Origin: CBDCZY01 sp965224745
Lineage (GTDB): Bacteria; Pseudomonadota; Gammaproteobacteria; Methylococcales; Methylomonadaceae
Length of the DNA: 64,000 nt
Assembly (NCBI GenBank): GCA_965224745.1
Contig: CBDCZY010000004.1
Coordinates: forward strand, 338,400-402,399
Direction: 5' to 3'
This document shows, one piece after another, positions 7,789 to 14,722 of the stretch (its first letter is position 1; every line of letters starts with the position of its first letter). The notes under the pieces were generated by a model. It ran no database searches, had not been told where the DNA came from, and saw only the letters and a program-made list of their open reading frames with translations. The translations under genes were made by a program, and so were the position numbers.

Positions 7789-9591
7789 ATGGATGCAAAT
7801 GAATTAACACAGCTAATTACCAAACCGGAATGGTCCGATGTGGAATTAAAAACGGCTGCCACCCAGTACCCCAAAGAAGCTTTAGCAAGCGTTTGTGCTT
7901 TTGCTAACACTGGTGGTGGATATTTAATTTTTGGAATTGATGAGCGACAACAAGATCCCATCACAGGTGTTCGTGATGTTGATACTGTGCAAAATGCCTT
8001 TATTGGCATTTTGAAAGACACAAAAAAATTCAATTGTATCAATCGCTTTAGCGCCGAATTAGTTGAACTTAATAGTAAGCACATCCTGGTGTTTTATATC
8101 GAAGAAGCCTTACGTCACGAAAAGCCCATCTATTTGAATGGCGATATGAAACAAAGCTACCTGCGTAAAGGCGGACGAGATGATAAAGCCACCGATGAAG
8201 AGATTAAACGTATGGTGCGAGATGCTAGTTGGCAGAGCGACAATGAACGCTTGTTGGATCTCGATCCGGAAACCTGTTTCGATAATAGTACTCTCAAATG
8301 GTATCGCAAAGTATACGAAAGCCGGAACAACCAAAAACACTATGAACTTTCGAATTTGGAGTTTCTAGATCAGTTTGCACTGGTTAATGAGGAGGATAAT
8401 GACCTAAAGCCAACCATTGGTGCTGTACTGATGTTTGGTACAGAAAAAAACCTTCGTTTACTATTACCGCGTTTTACCCTTGATGCTTATTGGCACTATA
8501 ACGAACTGGATGAAGATGCCAACGCAGTTAGATGGGATGATCGACGCAGTTTTGAATGCAATCTATTTACTACCTGGCGTCAATTATCCGAACGCTTTAT
8601 GTACTATGCCGAACATCCATTCGACATTGATGAAGCTAACCTGCGACGTAGCCATGAAACACCGGACTATATCGGCTTTCGTGAAACAGCTGTCAATATA
8701 CTTATCCACCAGGATTATTCGGATACCAGCCGCAGTGCCACTGTAAATTTTTTTAAAGATGCTAGCGTGTATTTTAATCCGGGTGACTCATTAGTCGATG
8801 AAAGTCGTCTGGGCAAAGGAGATAGTGCTACCCGTAACCCATTAATCATGCAGACCTTCCATCGCATCGGATTAAGTGATCGAGCAGGCTCTGGATTAAA
8901 AGACATCTACAAAAACTGGCAACAGCTCGACCGGGCCAGGCCCGTAATCATCAATGATAAAGCAAGAAAAACATTCCAAATTACCTTGGGTAAAAAACAA
9001 CAGCGCAGCAATCTTCAGCAGCAACTGCAACAGCGTATTGGCATCAAGCTCACTCATAGTCAGGCTAAAGTATTCATTGCCTGCATTACTCAAGCTCAAA
9101 CAGTTCAGCAACTCGCTGAATCCCTAAATTTTCAATCTGCCGATATATACCCAATTGTGGACTATCTGAGTCGACAAGCGTTAATACAGACCACAACGGA
9201 AGGTTATCGAGCACCAGACCATTTCAGTAATACGTTGATAGACCTGGTAGAAGATTCGAGCCAATCTGAAATTACAGTGGCCAAGCTCAGTGACCAACCA
9301 CAGGAAAAAGTGACCAACCTCACATTCAAAAGTGACCAAGCTGACGAGCGTGTTGAAACACTAAGTAAAAAGCAACAAACCATTATTCAACTACTAAATC
9401 AGCCTTTGACGTTAAAAGAATTGATGGCTAAATCAGGACAAAGCCACAGAACTCACTTTAAAAACAGTCAGTTACAACCGCTTATCGATACAAACCTAGT
9501 GGCGCTGACTCACCCGGACAATCCGCATCATCAAGACCAGGCCTATCAACTAACCGAATTGGGGAAGCAGGTGCTGGAATTCAGTCAATAA
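7789..9591 (+). CDS. AlbA_2 (Schlafen-like) DNA-binding domain / RecG-like ATP-binding regulator in BREX operon
   Basis: 600 residues. The N-terminal ~130 form an AlbA_2 domain (SDVELKTAA, then FANTGGGYLIFGIDE). Residues about 295-375 form a HATPase_c_4-like module (GFRETAVNILIHQDYSD, NPGDSL, RNPLIMQTFHRIGLSDRAGS). Winged-helix-like segments follow near 430-480 and 540-600. Proteins of this build are usually annotated as transcriptional regulators. It is not one of the six core type 3 BREX genes but lies in line with them, 10 bases after brxC and 113 bases before pglX. It may regulate the operon or add a defence function. Its 3-prime end carries GTGACCAA repeats that continue past the stop. 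Confidence 0.8.
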   Translation: MDANELTQLITKPEWSDVELKTAATQYPKEALASVCAFANTGGGYLIFGIDERQQDPITGVRDVDTVQNAFIGILKDTKKFNCINRFSAELVELNSKHILVFYIEEALRHEKPIYLNGDMKQSYLRKGGRDDKATDEEIKRMVRDASWQSDNERLLDLDPETCFDNSTLKWYRKVYESRNNQKHYELSNLEFLDQFALVNEEDNDLKPTIGAVLMFGTEKNLRLLLPRFTLDAYWHYNELDEDANAVRWDDRRSFECNLFTTWRQLSERFMYYAEHPFDIDEANLRRSHETPDYIGFRETAVNILIHQDYSDTSRSATVNFFKDASVYFNPGDSLVDESRLGKGDSATRNPLIMQTFHRIGLSDRAGSGLKDIYKNWQQLDRARPVIINDKARKTFQITLGKKQQRSNLQQQLQQRIGIKLTHSQAKVFIACITQAQTVQQLAESLNFQSADIYPIVDYLSRQALIQTTTEGYRAPDHFSNTLIDLVEDSSQSEITVAKLSDQPQEKVTNLTFKSDQADERVETLSKKQQTIIQLLNQPLTLKELMAKSGQSHRTHFKNSQLQPLIDTNLVALTHPDNPHHQDQAYQLTELGKQVLEFSQ

Positions 9592-9676
9592 GCTTGGTCA
9601 CTGAAAACTGACCAAGCTCAATATGGAAGTGACCAAGTCCAATCACGACATTACCAACTAGGTCACTGATCAAGTT
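9276..9676. repeat. Degenerate AGTGACCAAGCT repeats across the end of the AlbA_2 gene and the gap before pglX
   Basis: Direct copies lie at 9276 (AGTGGCCAAGC), 9289, 9309, 9331, about 9608 and 9628. Inverted copies lie at 9591-9602 and near 9661. Those inside the gene encode K-V-T/L-S-D-Q type residues, reminiscent of the VTxQ repeats common near the C-terminus of AlbA_2/RecG-like proteins. That they continue outside the reading frame, in both orientations, suggests a DNA-level repeat rather than only a protein repeat. Confidence 0.65.
9591..9618. promoter_or_regulatory. 10-bp perfect hairpin between AlbA_2 gene and pglX
   Basis: AGCTTGGTCA at 9591-9600 and TGACCAAGCT at 9609-9618 are exact reverse complements around an 8-base loop, starting right at the AlbA_2 stop codon. 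No T-run follows, so it is more likely an operator or mRNA-processing/attenuation element than a full terminator. Confidence 0.55.
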
Positions 9677-9704
9677 GCCAGAATTTAGTATATAAGGTTA
9701 AGAA

Positions 9705-12116
9705 ATGAGCACCAATGACACAACACCCGGAATAGAGGCAGAAGCTCTGAACCAAGCTGAGCAACAAGACAGTTCAGTTGAATGTCTGGGTAAAACGTTT
9801 GAAAACGATACTGCACGACGGGAATATTATCTGGAAATTTTGGCAGAAAAACTCAAAGACCCGAGGTTTCGTGAAATTGAAGGTTTTCCTATTGGTGAAG
9901 ATGAGGATATTTTGAATCTTTCTGATCCGCCGTATTATACGGCCTGCCCTAATCCGTTTATTGAGGATTTTATTAGCCTTTATGGTAGGCCTTATGACCC
10001 AGCCGAGGAATACAAACGCGAACCCTATGCGGCGGATGTCAGCGAAGGTAAAAATGACCCGATTTATAATGCACATAGTTATCATACCAAAGTGCCGCAT
10101 AAGGCGATTATGCGTTATATCCTGCATTATACAGAGCCGGGTGATATTGTTTTTGATGGGTTTTGTGGTACAGGGATGACCGGTGTTGCAGCACAAATGT
10201 GTGGTGACAAACAAGCTGTGCTTTCACTAGGTTATCAAGTCAAACAAGATGGAACCATCTTGCAGAAAGAAACCGATGAAAAGGACAATAAAACCTGGCG
10301 AGCATTCTCTAAACTAGGCGTCCGCCGAGCCATTCTTAATGACCTGTCACCTGCCGCTACGTTTATCGCCTATAACTATAATACACCAGTCGATGTCGCT
10401 GCTTTTGAAAGAGAAGCCAAACGTATTCTTAAAGAAGTGGAAGATGAATGTGGTTGGATGTATGAGACTTTACATGCTGATGGTAAAACCAAAGGAAAAA
10501 TCAACTACACAATTTGGTCGGATGTATTTGTCTGCCCCGAATGTGCAAATGAAGTAATTTTCTGGGAAGTTGCAGTAAATAAAGATACAGGAAAAATAAA
10601 AGATACCTTTCCCTGTTCACATTGTCAGGCAGAACTCACCAAACGAAACATGGAGCGAGCTTGGGCAACGCACTATGATTCAGCACTGGAGAAAACGATT
10701 AATCAGGCAAAGCAGGTGCCTGTTTTAATAAATTACTTAATTGTAGGACAGAAAGGACGCTTTGAAAAAAAACCTGATGAATATGATTTTACGTTAATTG
10801 AAAAGATTGAAAATACTGAAACAACTTATTGGTACCCTTCTGCTCGGATGATGGAAGGCAAAGAAACAAGAAGAAATGATAAGTTTGGCATCACCCATGT
10901 ACATCATTTTTACACAAAAGCCGCAATGTGGAAGCTAGCAGCCCTATGGGTACGGTTTACTAAAAGTGGTTCTAGGGTACTGAGAGCAATAAGTCTTTCT
11001 TTAACCGCCGCAAGCCCATATGCATCGAAACTTCGTCGATTTCGTGCAGGGAAAAAAGGTGGTGGACCTTTAGCTGGAACGCTATATATAGCCTCCTTGA
11101 TAACACCGCCAAATGTCCTGCTAACGATAGACAGAAATATTGGCTTTATTGGTAAAGGACTAAGATCATTGGCAAACGAATCAAATGCCGCAATTACATC
11201 TGTTCAAAGCAATGATAATTATTACTCCATTCCCGATAAGTCATTAGATTATATATTTATCGATCCACCATTTGGATCTAACTTGAATTATTCCGAACTC
11301 AATTATTTATGGGAAGTATGGTTAAAAGTAGTCACTAATAACAAGCCCGAAGCGATAGAAAATAGCGTCCAAAACAAAGGGCCTACAGAATACCGACAAT
11401 TAATGACTCTCTGTTTCAAGGAAGCCTATCGAGTTCTAAAGCCTGGACGGTGGATGACCGTAGAATTTTCCAATACTAAAGCATCTGTATGGAACTCTAT
11501 TCAAACGTCGCTAAATGAAGCCGGTTTCATCATTGCCAATATTTCTGCTCTGGATAAAAAACAAGGCAGTTTTAAAGCAGTAACCACCACGACTGCTGTC
11601 AAACAGGACCTAGTTATTTCAGCCTACAAACCCAATGGTGGTTTTGAACAACGTTTTGTTAGTGAGTCCGATGAAGAAGGTATTTGGGATTTTATTCGTA
11701 CACATTTAGGTTATTTACCGATTGTAAAAAAACAAGATAACGAACTTGTTAAAATCCCAGAAAGAGACTCACGCATCCTATTCGATCAAGTAGTAGCTTA
11801 TTTTGTACGCAATCTGCGTGATGTACCCCTATCCAGTAAAGAATTTCAGGAAGGTTTGCTAGAGCGATTCACCGAACGAGATGACATGATATTTTTACCT
11901 GAACAGGTAGCCGAATACGATAAGGCACGAATGAGCAGTTCCCAACTACGCCAGCTCACTATTTTTGTAAATGATGAGGCTTCATCGATTGAATGGCTGC
12001 GACAATTACTAAACGATAAACCACAGACCTATCAAGATATTCACCCAAAATTTATTAAAGAATTGTCAGGCTATAAAAAAGCCGAAATGCAACTAGAACT
12101 TACTACTTGGGTGTGA
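9705..12116 (+). pseudogene. pglX: BREX type 3 adenine methyltransferase PglX, N-terminal part (interrupted by IS)
   Basis: 803 codons remain. The methyltransferase SAM motif DGFCGTGMTG is at residues 151-160. Two CxxC pairs near 275 and 304 suggest a zinc ribbon. The catalytic motif DPPFGS is at about residue 520. In BREX this enzyme modifies host DNA at a non-palindromic adenine site, marking self. After ...LELTT the frame runs into the IS and ends with Trp-Val-stop read from IS sequence. All catalytic motifs stay in this part, but the last ~141 residues are cut off. A truncated product could be made; whether it is active is unknown. Confidence 0.88.
12100..12108. repeat. 9-bp target site duplication of ISKra4-like copy 1, left
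   Basis: TTACTACTT directly precedes the element's GGG end and recurs at 13534-13542 directly after its CCC end. It codes for Leu/Thr-Thr codons of pglX. Confidence 0.9.
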
Positions 12117-12179
12117 TTAAAAGTGATGCAACATGTTAAGATTGTATTTTATAGAGTTGAAATATAAAAGAAAATATAC

Positions 12180-12461
12180 ATGAACAAAACCATCCCCGAA
12201 AAAGATATAAAGCTACTCGAACTTCTAAATGAACATCCCATACTACGCCATCGTGTTGAGGTATTAATGGCTATCGTAGAAGATGACGATGAAACGATTG
12301 AGAAAGCGGATGCAGCGGAGCAACGCGTCATTGAAGAGGTTCGAAAAATAGGTCACGCAGCACTTTCCGAGTGGGCAGAAAGTAAAAATAAGCGCAATGA
12401 AGCTGAATTGAAAGAACAACCCGAATTACGTATTGCAGGAAAAAAAACTGTGGTGGCATAG
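12180..12461 (+). CDS. ISKra4-like transposase, upstream frame (copy 1)
   Basis: 93 codons, an acidic and helical N-terminal transposase piece. It overlaps the 354-codon main frame, which is in another phase. The overlap contains a run of eight A at 12440-12447. Losing one A in the transcript, or a +1 slip there, would fuse the two into a single ~438-residue transposase, close to the usual size for this family. The same arrangement is preserved in copy 2. Confidence 0.7.
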   Translation: MNKTIPEKDIKLLELLNEHPILRHRVEVLMAIVEDDDETIEKADAAEQRVIEEVRKIGHAALSEWAESKNKRNEAELKEQPELRIAGKKTVVA

Positions 12462-13497
12462 TACCTTTGATATTATCGAAATTGAAGAAACCCTCTTTCG
12501 TGAGTCAACCCATATCGTTCGTACTTTTTCAGATCAAGCGAATGTGACCTGCCGAAGTACCTCGACGCCTTTACAACGGGCCATCACAGATTTTGGAGCA
12601 GACCAGCCATTTGGCCAAGTCAACGCTAAACTCCAAGAACATTATGGAATAGAGGTACCGGTGAGTAGTATTAGGTTCATCACAGAGCATCATGGCAAAG
12701 CGATATTTGAACAAACAGACCTTGTCAGTGACTGGCCAGATACCTCAGGTACAAAACACGTCATTGCAGAGACAGATGGAGGCATGGTTCCTGTGGTGAC
12801 CATTGATCCTGAAGCAAAAGATAAGCGAAAAGAAAAAACACTGGGCTGGCAAGAACTGCGACTTTGTATTGCCCATGAATGTGGCAGTCGGACGCTGCAT
12901 TATGGAGGAAACTTTTCTGGGGGTATTGAAGAAACAGGTCGCCAGTTATTTGATTGCGCGATGAATGTAAACTTTGGCCAACAAACACACGTGCATTCGG
13001 TAGGCGATGGCGCATCCTGGATCAAGCGCCAAGTGGATGAACAATTTGGCGAAAATGGAACCTATTTAATCGACTTAATGCATCTTTGTGAATACTTGGC
13101 AGAAGCGGCACCTAGCTGTACAGGTGACTCGGCATTATGGTTAGATGAACAAAAACAACGTTTGAAAATCAATCAGGCCAGCCTTGTTCTTGAAACCCTA
13201 TTGCCGTTTCTTGAACCATCCGAAACGGATGATGAGAAAGCGCCGGTTCGTAGGGCTTACCGCTACTTGAGAAATCGTCTGGATCAAGTTGATTATCAAG
13301 GTGCGATAGAAAAAGGACTTCCAATCGGTTCAGGTGAAATTGAAAGCGCTCACCGTTACATTGTTCAAGCTCGGCTTAAGCGTCCTGGAGCTTGGTGGTC
13401 ACCCAATAATATAGATTATATGTTGGCTTTGCGATTATGTAGAATCAATCAACGATGGGAAAATTACTGGCAAGATGTTAGGCAAAAGGCGGCATGA
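12433..13497 (+). CDS. ISKra4-like transposase, main catalytic frame (copy 1)
   Basis: 354 codons with acidic candidates for a DDE site: AETDGGMVPV, SVGDGASWIK and the conserved C-terminal block GLPIGSGEIESAHRYIVQAR, which is typical of ISKra4-type transposases. The frame probably does not start independently; it would be entered by slippage at the A8 run from the upstream frame. Its product moves the element by cut or copy at 9-bp staggered sites, judging from the duplications. Confidence 0.85.
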   Translation: MQEKKLWWHSTFDIIEIEETLFRESTHIVRTFSDQANVTCRSTSTPLQRAITDFGADQPFGQVNAKLQEHYGIEVPVSSIRFITEHHGKAIFEQTDLVSDWPDTSGTKHVIAETDGGMVPVVTIDPEAKDKRKEKTLGWQELRLCIAHECGSRTLHYGGNFSGGIEETGRQLFDCAMNVNFGQQTHVHSVGDGASWIKRQVDEQFGENGTYLIDLMHLCEYLAEAAPSCTGDSALWLDEQKQRLKINQASLVLETLLPFLEPSETDDEKAPVRRAYRYLRNRLDQVDYQGAIEKGLPIGSGEIESAHRYIVQARLKRPGAWWSPNNIDYMLALRLCRINQRWENYWQDVRQKAA

Positions 13498-13541
13498 TGA
13501 AAATTTAGTCTTGCATCACTTTTAATCGTACCCTTACTACT

Positions 13542-13967
13542 TTGTTAGAGCAAAACTTTTTGAAGTTTGATGGACAAGGGCAACTGCCGTCACAGATCCA
13601 CAGTTATCTTTCTAGTAACTTTAAAGAACTACGCAACCTGAGCAAGGAAGATTCGGCATTATTGCGTAAAGCCAAAGATCGTTGGTATGTACCCAATCCG
13701 GAACGAGAAGAGGATTTACAAAAACTGCGCGAACGTGCTTTATTAAAACAATTTGAAGAATATAAAAAACATACCGGGAAAAAATTGAAAATGGTGAGGA
13801 TGGAAGCATTACGCTGTGGTTTTAAAAAAGCCTGGCAAGAGCGCGATTACGCCACCATTATTCAGGTCGCTGAAAAAATTCCGGCACTATTATTACAAGA
13901 AGATCAAAAGCTTTTGATGTGGTACGACCAAGCGCAAACCCGTCACAGTGATTCAAGCTTGTTTTAA
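13542..13967 (+). pseudogene. pglX: BREX PglX, C-terminal part (separated by IS)
   Basis: 141 codons continue the PglX frame. Joining 12108 to 13543 gives ...LELTT-LLEQNFLKFDG... with no gain or loss of bases, and a full protein of about 942 residues. The piece is helical and charged (KLRERALLKQFEEYKKH) and ends at a TAA. It has no start codon of its own with a good ribosome binding site, so it is probably not translated, or only weakly. It is needed in the intact protein, judging by typical PglX length. Confidence 0.88.
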
Positions 13968-14075
13968 TTTGCCGATTTCTGCCCGAGTGATAATTGTTCA
14001 CTTTATATAAAAGACACCAAAGATGAATTGGTATCTGAAAGGTAAATATTCAGACTATACCAGCACTACATAGAC

Positions 14076-14153
14076 CTCCCCCTTTGAAAAGGGGGATTGA
14101 GGGGGATTTATTTTAATAATCTCCCCTAACCCCTCTTTTTCTAAGAGGGGGAC
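14076..14153. repeat. Pair of GC-rich palindromic repeats (CCCCCTTTGAAAAGGGGG type)
   Basis: Copy A at 14076-14110 reads CTCCCCCTTTGAAAAGGGGG then ATTGAGGGGGATTTA. Copy B at 14119-14153 is a diverged inverted copy. They belong to the same family as the repeats on both sides of the DUF559 gene. The pattern resembles widespread PPSPPFSKGG-coding intergenic repeats found in cyanobacteria and gammaproteobacteria. Confidence 0.75.
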
Positions 14154-14280
14154 TGTGTATTTACTCTGTAAAGTGATAACTGAATACAAAAAATCCATTT
14201 TGAAAATCCATTTAATTCCTTTTTTATAAGACCTGAATTCAGGAGAGACTAAAAGGGAATAATTCCAAAGCATCAAACGC

Positions 14281-14317
14281 ATTCCCCCCTTTGAAAAAGG
14301 GGGGCTAGGGGGGATTC
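14281..14317. repeat. Palindromic repeat copy C, upstream edge of DUF559 cassette
   Basis: CCCCCCTTTGAAAAAGGGGG followed by GCTAGGGGGGATTC. Its last GGGGGGA lies 4 bases before the DUF559 ATG and so acts as the ribosome binding site. Confidence 0.75.
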
Positions 14318-14722
14318 ATGCTCAAATACAACAAACAGCTTAAACACAATAGTCGACAATTACGGAAAAACATGACTGATGCTGAGCAATTGTTGTGGAG
14401 CCGTATTCGTAGAAAGCAATTACATGGCATTCAGTTTTATCGACAGAAACCCATTGGACAATACATCGTGGATTTCTATGCGCCTAAAGGGAAATTAGTT
14501 ATTGAGGTTGATGGTAGTCAACATTATGAACCTGCAAGTCAACAAAAAGATGAAATACGCGATGCTTATCTACAAGAACAGGGTTTAAGTGTGTTGCGTT
14601 TTACTAACCGGCAGGTGTTGTTGCAGATAGATGTTGTGGTAGAAGAAATTGCTCGGGTTTTGTGTTCTATTGATGAAATCCCCCCTAGCCCTCCTTTTTC
14701 TAAGGGGGGAATGGATGAGTAG
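14318..14722 (+). CDS. DUF559 (Vsr/PD-(D/E)XK-like) endonuclease-domain protein
   Basis: 134 residues, typical DUF559 size. Conserved parts are NMTDAEQLLWSRIRRKQLHG, FYRQKPIGQYIVDFYAP, and the catalytic-looking VIEVDGSQHYEP, with the E/D-x-D and Q-H residues of Vsr-like nucleases. The last codons come from repeat D (IPPSPPFSKGG). Start ATG 14318 has a GGGGGGA binding site from repeat C. It overlaps the brxHII start by 8 bases. DUF559 proteins are common beside such repeats. This gene is not a standard BREX component, so it looks like a repeat-flanked passenger inserted between pglX and brxHII. Confidence 0.85.
   Translation: MLKYNKQLKHNSRQLRKNMTDAEQLLWSRIRRKQLHGIQFYRQKPIGQYIVDFYAPKGKLVIEVDGSQHYEPASQQKDEIRDAYLQEQGLSVLRFTNRQVLLQIDVVVEEIARVLCSIDEIPPSPPFSKGGMDE
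14677..14712. repeat. Palindromic repeat copy D (inverted to copy C)
   Basis: CCCCCCTAGCCCTCCTTTTT then CTAAGGGGGGAAT. It is the reverse orientation of copy C, so the DUF559 gene lies between inverted repeats. Its AAGGGGGGA provides the ribosome binding site for brxHII. Confidence 0.75.

Larger units (their letters stand above)
12109..13533 (+). mobile_element. ISKra4-like insertion sequence, copy 1 (inside pglX)
   Basis: 1425 bp with 22-bp terminal inverted repeats (GGGTGTGATTAAAAGTGATGCA on the left; the right end reads GGGTACGATTAAAAGTGATG, 2 mismatches). Flanked by the 9-bp duplication TTACTACTT. The second copy at 48075-49499 has the same length and no difference that I could find by eye, so transposition was recent. 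It is oriented with the BREX operon and carries two overlapping transposase frames. Confidence 0.93.

Noticed and set aside
9774..10214. 146-codon minus-strand ORF inside pglX
   Set aside because: It lies wholly within the methyltransferase gene, has a composition typical of an antisense shadow, and matches no domain.
14649..14714. Longer start for brxHII
   Set aside because: The extra codons translate the palindromic repeat and the DUF559 end in another frame. The ATG at 14715 has an AAGGGGGGA binding site.
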